A stretch of DNA of 64,000 bases from positions 113,179-177,178 of the forward strand of contig CAZGLY010000001.1 of the NCBI GenBank assembly GCA_964526675.1, written 5' to 3'. The stretch is from CAZADA01 sp964526675 (GTDB lineage: Bacteria > Pseudomonadota > Alphaproteobacteria > Caulobacterales > Maricaulaceae). Position numbers and translations under genes: made by a program. Shown piece after piece: positions 43,022 through 51,023 of the stretch. Positions within the stretch are counted from its first letter, which is position 1, and every line of letters begins with the position of its first letter. Under the pieces are notes generated by a model. The model was not told the DNA's origin, did no database searches, and worked only from the letters and a program-made list of their open reading frames with translations.

Positions 43022-44079
43022 CACGATCCCACCGCGCCTTTCGCTCCCGCGCGCGCACGGCCCTTGGCCGCGGGGCGAGCGCCGTCGGCGTCGCGCGCAT
43101 ACGCCTCAATGATGCGGCCGACGAGGGGATGGCGCTGCACGTCCGTTTTTGTGAACCGAACCGCGGCGACACCCTCCACCCCGTCGAGAATGCGCAGCGC
43201 ATGGGCGAGGCCCGAGCGTTCAGTCTCTCGCCCGTCGCGCGTGGAGCGCGCCACCGGCAAGTCCACCTGACTTGGGTCGCCGGTCACCGCCATGCGGGCG
43301 CCCTCGCCAATGCGCGTGAGCACCATCTGCATCTGACTGACCGTGGCGTTTTGCGCTTCATCAACGATCACAAACGCGTCGCGCAACGTGCGCCCGCGCA
43401 TGAACGCCAGCGGCGCCACTTCGATGCCGCCGTCTTCGCGGCGCTTCTCCACCATGCGCTGGCCCAAGCTTTCGCGCAGCGCGTCCCAGATCGGCAGCAT
43501 ATAGGGGTCGACCTTCTCGGTCAGATCGCCGGGGAGATAGCCAAGCTTCTCACCCGCCTCCACCGCCGGACGCGCCACCACCAGCCTCTCGACTTTGCGC
43601 GCCGCCAACAGCGCGGCGCCATAAACGACGGCCAGAAACGTCTTGCCCGTGCCAGCAGGACCCACGCCAAACACCAAGGGCGTCGTCTCGTCCGCAAGGG
43701 CCGCCAGATAGCGGCGCTGGGCGTCGGTGCGCCCGCGAAAGCTCTTCGCGCCAATGCGAACCACGCCATCCTCGGCCGCCGCGCCGTCGTCCACAATCCG
43801 CCGGGCCGCCGCGGCGCAATCGTCAGCGCTCAGCGCGACGCCGCTCTCCACGTCTGCGCGCAATTGCGTCAGCACCAGCCGCGCGCGCGCCCGATCATCG
43901 GCCGCGCCGGAAATGCGCACGCCGCCGCCAGGCGCCTCGAGGCGCACGTTGAGCACGTCCTCCAACGCCGCCAAGTGGGTGTCGTGGGGTCCGGCCAAGG
44001 CGCGCAAATGGCCAGGGTCCTCCACCGGCACCGTTTCCGCCGGAGCCCGCCTGCGCTCAGCTCGCGGTTTGTCGCTCAA
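43021..44079 (-). CDS. PhoH family ATPase
   Basis: Cytoplasmic ATPase, E. coli YbeZ type, thought to work with YbeY in RNA metabolism. The 352 residues show Walker A GPAGTGKTFLAVVYGAALL, RLVVARPAVEAGEKLGYLPG, AFVIVDEAQNATVSQMQMV (Walker B), and GEGARMAVTGDPSQVDLP. A KH-like N-terminal part precedes. The start is a TTG overlapping the miaB stop (TTGA), so it is translationally coupled; its own stop overlaps the ybeY start. Confidence 0.9.
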   Translation of the reverse strand: MSDKPRAERRRAPAETVPVEDPGHLRALAGPHDTHLAALEDVLNVRLEAPGGGVRISGAADDRARARLVLTQLRADVESGVALSADDCAAAARRIVDDGAAAEDGVVRIGAKSFRGRTDAQRRYLAALADETTPLVFGVGPAGTGKTFLAVVYGAALLAARKVERLVVARPAVEAGEKLGYLPGDLTEKVDPYMLPIWDALRESLGQRMVEKRREDGGIEVAPLAFMRGRTLRDAFVIVDEAQNATVSQMQMVLTRIGEGARMAVTGDPSQVDLPVARSTRDGRETERSGLAHALRILDGVEGVAAVRFTKTDVQRHPLVGRIIEAYARDADGARPAAKGRARAGAKGAVGS

Positions 44080-45542
44080 GCTGGCGCGCCCTCCGCTGCG
44101 CTCCGCGACACGGGCGTCGCCGCCTGGTCGAGGAGCAATTGGCCCGTGAGGCTGTTGCGCGTCGCGCCGGTGACTTTGACGTCGACGATCGCGCCCAAAA
44201 GCGCCGCAGGCCCCTCCACATGCACCGCTTGCAGATAGGGGCTGCGGCCGTGGAGCTGCCCCGGACGCGCGCCGGGCTTCTCAAGCAACACCGGCAAACG
44301 CCGACCGATCTGCGCGTCGTTGAAGGCGCTCTGCTGCGCGCTGAGCAGGGCTTGCAACCGCGCCAGCCGTTCGGCCTTCACGTCCTCGGGGACCTGCGCC
44401 GGGGCGCCGGCCGCGGGCGTGCCCGGCCGCACCGAATACTTGAACGAAAACGCTTGGGCGTAGCCCACAGCTCTCACCGCCTCGAGTGTTTGCTCGAAGT
44501 CAGCATCGCTCTCCCCCGGAAAACCCACGATAAAGTCGCCGGAAATCGCGATGTCCGGCCGCGCCGCGCGCAGCCGCTCGAGGATCGCGTGGTAGGTCTC
44601 GACCGTGTGGCCGCGGTTCATGGCCTTCAAAACCCGATCGGACCCGGCCTGCAAGGGAAGGTGCAGATAGGGCATCAGCTTGGGCTCGTCCGCGAAGGCG
44701 GCGATCAGATCATCGTCCATGTCCCGCGGATGGCTGGTGGTGAAGCGGATCCGCTCCAAACCGTCGATCCGCGCCAAATGGCGGACCAGCGCGCCAAGGC
44801 CCCACACCTCTCGCCCGCGGACGTCCCCCGCCGGCGCCGCGCCGTGATAAGCGTTGACGTTCTGCCCCAAAAGAGTGATTTCGCGCACGCCCTGGGCGAC
44901 GAGGGCCCGCGCTTCCGCCGCGACCTGATCCACCGGGCGCGACCACTCCGCCCCGCGCGTGTACGGCACGACGCAGAACGTACAGAACTTGTCGCAGCCT
45001 TCCTGCACGGTGACGAAGGCGGTTGGCCCGTCGGCGCGCGGGGCCGGCAGCTGATCGAACTTGGCGTCGACGTCAAAATCCACGGCCAAAGCCTCGCCGG
45101 CGCTTCGGTGCGCCCGTGCAATCAGCTCCGGCAGCCGGTGATAAGCTTGCGGCCCGACCACGAGGTCGACAACCGGCGCGCGCCGGCGGATCTCCTCGCC
45201 TTCGGCCTGGGCGACGCAGCCGGCGACGACAACGATCATCCCCTCATCGCCCTCGGCGCCGCGCGCCTGTTTCAGTTGGCGCACACGCCCAAGCTCGGAG
45301 TACATCTTCTCCGCGGCTTTCTCGCGGATGTGGCATGTGTTGAGGACGATCAGATCCGCATCATCCGGAGCATCAACAGGCCGATAACCAAGAGGCGCGA
45401 GCAAATCGCGCATGCGCTGACTGTCATAGACATTCATCTGACAGCCATAAGTCTTGATAAAGAGGCGCTTGGTCGGGTTCAGAGTCGCGGAGTCCTCATC
45501 GGGACTTCGAGCCGGTTCGGCGCGCGAGGGTGCGTCGATCAT
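44076..45542 (-). CDS. miaB: tRNA-2-methylthio-N6-dimethylallyladenosine synthase
   Basis: Radical-SAM methylthiotransferase that adds a methylthio group to i6A37 of tRNAs reading U-starting codons. 488 residues: UPF0004 domain with Cys in TYGCQMNVYDSQRM, LNTCHIREKAAEK and VAGCVAQAEG (auxiliary cluster), radical-SAM CxxxCxxC in GCDKFCTFCVVP, and a C-terminal TRAM domain (LLEKPGARPGQLHGRSPYLQ onward). The open frame begins at 45644, but the ATG at 45542 is the likelier start. First of the miaB-phoH-ybeY-corC-lnt run. Confidence 0.95.
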   Translation of the reverse strand: MIDAPSRAEPARSPDEDSATLNPTKRLFIKTYGCQMNVYDSQRMRDLLAPLGYRPVDAPDDADLIVLNTCHIREKAAEKMYSELGRVRQLKQARGAEGDEGMIVVVAGCVAQAEGEEIRRRAPVVDLVVGPQAYHRLPELIARAHRSAGEALAVDFDVDAKFDQLPAPRADGPTAFVTVQEGCDKFCTFCVVPYTRGAEWSRPVDQVAAEARALVAQGVREITLLGQNVNAYHGAAPAGDVRGREVWGLGALVRHLARIDGLERIRFTTSHPRDMDDDLIAAFADEPKLMPYLHLPLQAGSDRVLKAMNRGHTVETYHAILERLRAARPDIAISGDFIVGFPGESDADFEQTLEAVRAVGYAQAFSFKYSVRPGTPAAGAPAQVPEDVKAERLARLQALLSAQQSAFNDAQIGRRLPVLLEKPGARPGQLHGRSPYLQAVHVEGPAALLGAIVDVKVTGATRNSLTGQLLLDQAATPVSRSAAEGAPA

Positions 45543-45713
45543 GCCGTGTGGCCAGCGGCGCGGGCGTTCCGCGCGACTCCTTGTTGTTGATAGATCCGTT
45601 ATGGGGGATGCGCCGGACGCCCGCAAGGGGCGGCGTGGGCGCAAGCGTAAGACGGCGCTGCGGCTCGCCGTTCGGCGGACGGCCCAGTCCAGACGCGCCG
45701 GCGGCGCCGTCCA

Positions 45714-46664
45714 TCAGCAGACGTCAGGGCGTTGCGCGCAAAAGACGTCCACAGGGATCGCCGTTTCGGCCTGCTCGCCGACGTGTGTGACCGCGCCGAT
45801 GGCCGCAAGATCAGGCAAACCGGGTTCATACATGCGCCGCGGCGGCGTCGCGTCGCAGATCGAGACAAGGCGCGCGTGCACCGCCGCCGCGGCGTCCGGA
45901 GGGCGGACGTCGCGAAAGTTCCGCGCTGCGCCCGCCGGCGCGCCGGTCAGGCCGTCCGACATTTGATGGCAGCCCAACGCCGCCCCGGGCGCCAGCACGC
46001 GCCGACGCCCAGCGAGAAAGATGGGCAAACACGCGCTCGCACAATACTCGTTGACCACCACGTCAACCCGCTGCGCGCGGACAAGCGCGGCGATGGCGTC
46101 GCCGGAGGCCACCAAACCGCCGCCGCTGTCGATGCGCAGCTCGCGCACGCCCGGCCCTTGCTCTAGAGCCTCGCGAATGTCGGCCGCGAAGGCCGGGCCG
46201 ATCGCCCCGCGCGCGATCACCGCATTCCCGGCGACACGCACCGTGCCCCACGGCGCAACGTCCCGCCACGCCAGCGCCTCCGTAATCGGCGCGCCGCGGC
46301 CAAGCATGACAAGGCCGCGGCCGGCCCAACCGACGGCCAGCGCGGCCATCAACGCCATCACCACCAGATTGTCCCGGCCCCACGTCCGCTCCGCGCGTCC
46401 CGTCCGCCGGACAAGACTCACGGCCACGCCAACGACGAACCACACGCCCACGAGGCCCAAAGCGCCCAGCGTCACGGCGACGCCGAAGCGGCCGAGATGG
46501 GGAATTGGATCGCGGAGGCTCCAGCCGAAGCCTGCGAACGCGACGCCCAGCATCAAACCCGCCAGCATGAAAACGCCGGCGAGCCGCATGAACGCGGCGC
46601 CGGCGTCTTGAGGCGTTGAGCAACCCAGCGCGTGGCGCAAGGCCACGCGCACAAACGCCGTCAC
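45714..46664 (-). CDS. ClpP-fold (S49/crotonase-like) periplasmic-domain membrane protein
   Basis: 316 residues. N-terminal half has about three hydrophobic helices (27-49, 58-84, 100-120). The C-terminal half is a ClpP/SppA-like domain: RIDSGGGLVASGDAIAAL, the probable nucleophile Ser210 in NEYCASACLPIFLAGRRR, and His233 in ALGCHQMSDGL. Such proteins usually act in the periplasm and may be proteases or inactive relatives. The start overlaps the fur stop by four bases, so it is probably translated with fur. Confidence 0.78.
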   Translation of the reverse strand: MTAFVRVALRHALGCSTPQDAGAAFMRLAGVFMLAGLMLGVAFAGFGWSLRDPIPHLGRFGVAVTLGALGLVGVWFVVGVAVSLVRRTGRAERTWGRDNLVVMALMAALAVGWAGRGLVMLGRGAPITEALAWRDVAPWGTVRVAGNAVIARGAIGPAFAADIREALEQGPGVRELRIDSGGGLVASGDAIAALVRAQRVDVVVNEYCASACLPIFLAGRRRVLAPGAALGCHQMSDGLTGAPAGAARNFRDVRPPDAAAAVHARLVSICDATPPRRMYEPGLPDLAAIGAVTHVGEQAETAIPVDVFCAQRPDVC

Positions 46665-47080
46665 CGCTCTGATTCGTCCAACGGCACCGCGTAAAGCTCC
46701 ATCCGATGATCAATGAGCTTGTAGCCCAAGTCGCGCGCCACGCGCTCTTGAAGCTTTTCAATCTCGGTGTTGACGAACTCGATCACTTCGCCCGTCTTCA
46801 CATTGATGAGGTGATCATGATGCTCTTCCGGCCGTTCTTCGTAGCGGGCGCGACCATCGCCAAAATCGTGGCGTGAGATGATGCCCGCCTCTTCGAACAG
46901 ACGCATGGTCCGGTAAACGGTGGCCAGTGAGATGCGCGAGTCCACGGCCGAGGCCCGCCGATGCAGCTCCTCAGCATCCGGATGGTCCGTCGCGACACTG
47001 AGAATCCGAGCGATGACCCGCCGCTGGTCGGTCATCCGCAAGCCTTTTTGATTGCACAACATTTCTAACCGATCCGGCAC
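46661..47080 (-). CDS. fur: Ferric uptake regulator Fur (Fur/Mur)
   Basis: Metal-sensing repressor of 139 residues. DNA-binding domain with GLRMTDQRRVIARILSVATD, DAEELHRRASAVDSRISLAT and VYRTMRLFEEAGIISRHDF; metal sites in EERPEEHHDHLINVKTGEVIE-type sequence (HHDHLI) and FVNTEIEKLQERVARDLGY. In some alphaproteobacteria this ortholog senses manganese (Mur); sequence alone does not decide. The GTG at 47080 gives the usual N-terminus. Second Fur-superfamily gene in the window besides irr. Confidence 0.92.
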   Translation of the reverse strand: MPDRLEMLCNQKGLRMTDQRRVIARILSVATDHPDAEELHRRASAVDSRISLATVYRTMRLFEEAGIISRHDFGDGRARYEERPEEHHDHLINVKTGEVIEFVNTEIEKLQERVARDLGYKLIDHRMELYAVPLDESER

Positions 47081-47099
47081 GCCCGCCTCCGTTTGCGCA

Positions 47100-47606
47100 C
47101 TATCCGCGTACGCTACGGGGATTTGGCGGCGGCGTCACCACAGCCGAGGGCGTCAACGGAAGCTGGCACGCGATCGCGTCCCCGCCGTCGGCGTAGTAGC
47201 GCGGCCGTCGCCCCACTTCCCGAAAACCAATGGCGCCATAGAGACGCCGCGCCGTCGCGTTGGTGACCGCCACTTCCAAGTGCATCAGCCGCGCGCCCTG
47301 ATCAAGCGCGGCGTCCATAGCGGCCTTAAGGAGCGCGCGCCCGACGCCAAGCCGACGCGCCTGAGGGTCCACGCCGATGGTGAGCAACTCCGCCTCCTCC
47401 ATCGCGACCCGGGTGAGCGCGAACCCCACCGCCGCGTCAGCGCTCCAGGCCAAGTGGCCGGTCGTGTTGCGCAGGTGGAGGAACGCGGTGAACGAGCGCT
47501 CGCTCCACGAGTCGGGAAAACTCTCCGCGTGAAGCGCCGCAAAGAGGCCCGCGGCCCCGGGCCCGGCGCGCTTCACGTCCACCGCGATCCGTCGTCGAAA
47601 CCACAT
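47100..47606 (-). CDS. rimI: Ribosomal protein S18-alanine N-acetyltransferase
   Basis: GNAT enzyme of 168 residues that acetylates the N-terminal Ala of S18. Typical: AALHAESFPDSWSERSFTAF, AELLTIGVDPQARRLGVGRA with the acetyl-CoA loop RRLGVGRALL, MHLEVAVTNATARRLYGAIG, and FREVGRRPRYYADGGDA. The start at 47606 is one base after the tsaB stop; the frame continues upstream inside tsaB but that is a shadow. tsaB-rimI pairing is conserved widely. Assignment to RimI rests on pairing and motifs. Confidence 0.92.
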   Translation of the reverse strand: MWFRRRIAVDVKRAGPGAAGLFAALHAESFPDSWSERSFTAFLHLRNTTGHLAWSADAAVGFALTRVAMEEAELLTIGVDPQARRLGVGRALLKAAMDAALDQGARLMHLEVAVTNATARRLYGAIGFREVGRRPRYYADGGDAIACQLPLTPSAVVTPPPNPRSVRG

Positions 47607-47607
47607 G

Positions 47608-48336
47608 TCAGCCCGCCGAGCGCCGCTTGGCGTCCTTCTGCGCAACCGCCCCCGTCGTCCCCGATCCGGCGCCGCGGGTCGCCGCCGGCTTGGCGTCCGG
47701 CGCCCGATGATAGAACGGCCGCGCGGGCTGAGGATCCGCCGCCGCCACGGCGGCCAGGATGGCCAAATCCACCGCGCGCACGCCCGTATCGACCAGCGCG
47801 CCCCCCGCCAAAAGCTCAGCCCCGCCGCCCGCCAAAGACACGGCGCTCCCCTCGCTGATCGCCAGAAGCCCCGCGCGGGCCGTCTCAATGGGCTCCGTCA
47901 CTGGCCCTGTGATGGGCGCGCCGTCGCGAAACGCCCGCCAGACGACATCGCCGCGGCGGGCGTCATGAACGCCGACCGTCACGCCGCCCTCGACGGCCCC
48001 GGCCAACGTCATCGGATCACGCGCCCACGCGTCGATCGAGGAGGCGCCGCACGCCTCCACGCCCAACGCCCGTGCAAAGCCGCGGGCAAACGCGACGCCG
48101 ACGCGCACGCCCGCGAAGCTTCCCGGCCCAACGCAGACGGTGACGCGCCGCACGTCCGTCGGGACGCAACCCGCGTCCGCCAAGAGATCGCGCACCATGG
48201 GGGCGAGCGCCTGATCGTGGCCACGCTCGAGGCGTTCGCGGCGCTCCACATCCGACATGGCGACGCCCGTGGCGTCGAACCGCTGAAGCCGGGCGGCGCA
48301 CCAGGGCCCGCTGGTGTCGAGAACAAGCTGAACCAT
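47608..48336 (-). CDS. tsaB: tRNA threonylcarbamoyladenosine biosynthesis protein TsaB
   Basis: ASKHA-fold partner of TsaD in making the t6A37 modification of tRNAs reading ANN codons. The 242 residues begin VQLVLDTSGPWCAARL, have RRVTVCVGPGSFAGVRVGVA and ARGFARALGVEACGASSIDA, typical of TsaB. The C-terminus is Ala/Pro-rich. rimI follows, and tsaD/tsaE are not in the window. Confidence 0.92.
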   Translation of the reverse strand: MVQLVLDTSGPWCAARLQRFDATGVAMSDVERRERLERGHDQALAPMVRDLLADAGCVPTDVRRVTVCVGPGSFAGVRVGVAFARGFARALGVEACGASSIDAWARDPMTLAGAVEGGVTVGVHDARRGDVVWRAFRDGAPITGPVTEPIETARAGLLAISEGSAVSLAGGGAELLAGGALVDTGVRAVDLAILAAVAAADPQPARPFYHRAPDAKPAATRGAGSGTTGAVAQKDAKRRSAG

Positions 48337-48393
48337 GACCGCCGATAGCCCGGCCGCGATCAGCGCTCAAGCGCAGAGGAGGGCGGGCCGCCG

Positions 48394-48996
48394 TCACATC
48401 ACCCGACAAGCCGCCTCAAACGACAACCGCGGCGATCGTGGGAACGGCTCGTCTCCGCCATGGCCGATGTTGCACAGCCAATTGGATTTCCACGACGCCA
48501 TGTCCGGCGTCCCCTCGAAGAACGCGGCGTCGACGCCGGCGCGGTCAAAGCCCGACATCGGACCGCAGTCCAGGCCCAGCGCGCGGGCCGCCAGCATCAG
48601 ATACGCGCCCTGCAGCGTGCCGTTGCGAAAGGCGTTGTCGAAAATCACCTCAGGCGATCCAGTAAACCAGTTGCGGGCGTCGGGGTTGTGCGGAAACAGC
48701 TCGGGGATCTTCTCGTAGAACTCCATGTCGTAGGCCACGATCACCGTCCACGGCGCCGCCATCGTCTTCTCGAGATTGCCGCCCCCGAGGTGGGGTTTGA
48801 GACGCTCCTTACCCTCTGGCGTGTGCACGAACACAAACCGGGCCGGGCTGTTGTTGGCGCTGGTCGGGCCCATCTTCGCCAGATCATAGACCTGACGGAT
48901 CAGCGCCTCAGGCACGGCGTCCGCGGTCCAGGCGTTGCGGGACCGTGCGGTGCGGAAAATCCGATCGAGGGCGATGTCGGCGAGAGGCTCAGCCAT
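48394..48996 (-). CDS. Nitroreductase family protein (RutE-like malonic semialdehyde reductase)
   Basis: FMN-dependent oxidoreductase of 200 residues. DLAKMGPTSANNSPARFVFV, PHLGGGNLEKTMAAPWTVIV, GTLQGAYLMLAARALGLDCG and PMSGFDRAGVDAAFFEGTPD fit the RutE/HadB subgroup closely. AAGGAG precedes the ATG at 48996. RutE reduces malonic semialdehyde in pyrimidine degradation, but no other rut gene is nearby, so the name is only a subfamily pointer. Confidence 0.87.
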   Translation of the reverse strand: MAEPLADIALDRIFRTARSRNAWTADAVPEALIRQVYDLAKMGPTSANNSPARFVFVHTPEGKERLKPHLGGGNLEKTMAAPWTVIVAYDMEFYEKIPELFPHNPDARNWFTGSPEVIFDNAFRNGTLQGAYLMLAARALGLDCGPMSGFDRAGVDAAFFEGTPDMASWKSNWLCNIGHGGDEPFPRSPRLSFEAACRVM

Positions 48997-49260
48997 CAGA
49001 GGCTCCTTCTGAGGACGCGGGGCGACAAACGACGGGCCGACGGCGGCGTCTCCGCCGACCGGCCCATCGGTCCCTAGGCTTAAAAGGTTTCGCGACACGC
49101 GGCGTCGAAAATCGACCCGCGCCGGCCGAGCGTGGCCTCACGGCCACGGTCTGACGTTTAACTGTTCCTTTCACGAATTATCAGCGGCGGCCTGTGGAGA
49201 TTCACCCTCCGTTAACCAAACCCGGCGTTTTGTTAATCCGCATTGATGAAGGATGGCGTG

Positions 49261-49614
49261 ATGGCGCTGACGAACCACATTCGGCCCCGCAAGGGGAACG
49301 CCGGCGGCGAGCCGCACGGCGGCGCGCGTCCAGCGTTGTCGGCGCCGCGCGCGGCGATGGTCGACGCGTTGGTGGCTCGCTTTCGGCGCCGCTGCGACCG
49401 CACGGGCCAGGGCGGCCAAGCCGTCTCTGCGTTTTTGTCTTCACTGAGCGGTGAAAACGCGCCGGCCGAGGTCATCGCTGCGGTGGCGGCCCGTTTGCGG
49501 TCGGACACGTTGGACAAGCCCTGGGACCCCAGCGTGACGCGCGGGCCCACTCCGTCCTTCGCCGCGCGAATCGCCGCGGAGCGCGCGGCGCGGTCGCCGG
49601 CGCTGGCCCGCTAG
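49261..49614 (+). CDS. Small hypothetical protein
   Basis: About 117 residues (or 123 from an ATG at 49243). A helical central part (APRAAMVDALVARFRRRCD, VSAFLSSLSGENAPAEVIAA) is flanked by disordered, basic ends. No signal or membrane segment, and no recognised family. The upstream 100 bases are unusually A/T-rich for this region and contain GTTAA repeats, suggesting its own promoter. Convergent with nfu, three bases apart. Confidence 0.5.
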   Translation: MALTNHIRPRKGNAGGEPHGGARPALSAPRAAMVDALVARFRRRCDRTGQGGQAVSAFLSSLSGENAPAEVIAAVAARLRSDTLDKPWDPSVTRGPTPSFAARIAAERAARSPALAR

Positions 49615-49617
49615 GCG

Positions 49618-50199
49618 TTAATACACCGCCTCAACGCTGGTCACCTCAGGCACATAGTGCTTGAGGAGATTCTCGATCCCCATCTTGAGGGTCGCCGTGG
49701 AGCTGGGGCAGCCGGCGCACGCGCCGCGCATGGTGAGGAACACGCGTCCGCTGTCCGGCTCAAACCGGTGAAACGTGATGTCGCCGCCGTCGGCCGCGAC
49801 GGCCGGGCGCACGCGCGTGTCCAGAAGCTCTTTGATTTCCGTAACGATTTCCGCAGCCTCGCCCTCATATGTCCCGTCGTCGGCGTGGGAGGCCCCCGCG
49901 TCCTGGCCGGCGCCGTCCGCCAAGACCGGCGCGCCGGAGACGTAAAAGTCCATGATGGCTCCGAGCAGCGCGGGCTTGATGTGCGCCCAATCCGCGTCGT
50001 CGGTCTTGGTCACGGTGAGAAAATCACCCGCGAAAAACACGGCGCTCACGCCGTCCACCGCGAACAGGGCTTGCGCCAGCGGCGATGCGGCCGCGTCGTC
50101 CGTTGAATGAAACTCGCGCGTCCCGTCCCCAAGCACCGTACGGCCCGGGATGAACTTCAGGCTCGCGGGATTCGGTGTCGCCTCAGTTTGGATGAACAT
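49618..50199 (-). CDS. NifU family Fe-S cluster carrier (Nfu)
   Basis: Delivers Fe-S clusters to client proteins. 193 residues: an N-terminal Nfu_N domain (MFIQTEATPNPASLKFIPG, LFAVDGVSAVFFAGDFLTVT) and a C-terminal NifU domain with the cluster-binding CxxC in MRGACAGCPSSTATLKMG. AAGGAG lies before the ATG at 50199. It resembles NfuA/Nfu-type carriers rather than full NifU, as no IscU-like or 2Fe-2S middle domain is present. Confidence 0.93.
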   Translation of the reverse strand: MFIQTEATPNPASLKFIPGRTVLGDGTREFHSTDDAAASPLAQALFAVDGVSAVFFAGDFLTVTKTDDADWAHIKPALLGAIMDFYVSGAPVLADGAGQDAGASHADDGTYEGEAAEIVTEIKELLDTRVRPAVAADGGDITFHRFEPDSGRVFLTMRGACAGCPSSTATLKMGIENLLKHYVPEVTSVEAVY

Positions 50200-50262
50200 G
50201 ACGTCTCCTTGCCAACACACGCGATGTGGCGCCCGGGCGCGGCGGCGTCAATGCACCACGGT

Positions 50263-50979
50263 CTAGAGTTCGGCGGCCGCCTCCGCCAAGGCGATGGTGT
50301 GCTCGATCAACTCCAACCCGCCGACGTCGCCATGACCCGGCACGACCGCGGTCGCGTCCGGGAAGGCCTCTCGCACCCGCCGCGCGGACGCCGCCCACCC
50401 GTCAATCACGGCGTCCTCGGCGGGCCCCAGATCTGTGGCCGCCTCCTCGCGGATCAAGCAGCCGCCAAACAACACGCCGCTGCGGCCGTGAAAGACCACG
50501 ATGTTGTCGTCCGTGTAGCCCGGACCGGGATGGAACAGCTCCAGCTGCTCTCCCGCCATGATCAGCGTCTGCCGGTCCTGCACGAACGCCTGGTTGATGG
50601 TGCCAAGGCCGTAAATCTCGCCGGACGCGCGCGTCTTAATGTGGCCAATGCTCAGCGCGCCGGCCTCCCGCATCACCTCGAGACCGCCCATGGCGTTGTC
50701 ATGCGCGTGGGAGATGATGAGCGCGCGGACCGGTTTGTCGATCGTCTCCTTCACCCAATCCAGCAACGCCAGCGTGCCGCGCTCTGTGGCCGGGGTGTCG
50801 ACGACGATCACCATCTTCGGCCCTTCGATGATCAGGCCGTTGCAGGCCTCCGGTCCCTCGATCGCCGAGACGCGCACCCACACGTCGTCCGCCACCCGTC
50901 GGGTCCGGAACGCCTCATCCTGTGCGTGCGCAGCCGCCGAGAGCGCGAGCATCGCCGCAAGCGTACCAATCAGACGCAT
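50263..50979 (-). CDS. Metallo-beta-lactamase-fold protein with altered zinc site (subclass B1-like)
   Basis: 238 residues with a signal peptide (LIGTLAAMLALSAAAHAQ). Resembles B1 metallo-beta-lactamases: VVDTPATERGTLALLDWV, IISHAHDNAMGGLEV, ELFHPGPGYTDDNIVVFHGR, VLFGGCLIR and VVPGHGDVGG. His91, His93, Cys174 and His216 align with zinc ligands, but the Asp expected after HxHx is Asn95 and the His expected in GPGHTxDN is Tyr155. Zinc binding and beta-lactam hydrolysis may therefore be lost or changed. The ATG at 50979 has a strong ribosome site (GGGGAAAGG). No other resistance gene nearby. Confidence 0.82.
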   Translation of the reverse strand: MRLIGTLAAMLALSAAAHAQDEAFRTRRVADDVWVRVSAIEGPEACNGLIIEGPKMVIVVDTPATERGTLALLDWVKETIDKPVRALIISHAHDNAMGGLEVMREAGALSIGHIKTRASGEIYGLGTINQAFVQDRQTLIMAGEQLELFHPGPGYTDDNIVVFHGRSGVLFGGCLIREEAATDLGPAEDAVIDGWAASARRVREAFPDATAVVPGHGDVGGLELIEHTIALAEAAAEL

Positions 50980-51023
50980 CGCCTTTCCCCCCGCCGACAC
51001 CGTGACGCGGAACTAGCCGAAGA

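Noticed and set aside
45496..45714. 72-codon frame between the ClpP-like gene and miaB
   Set aside because: Overlaps the miaB start, low-complexity; no support. I see only non-coding sequence and perhaps a miaB leader here.
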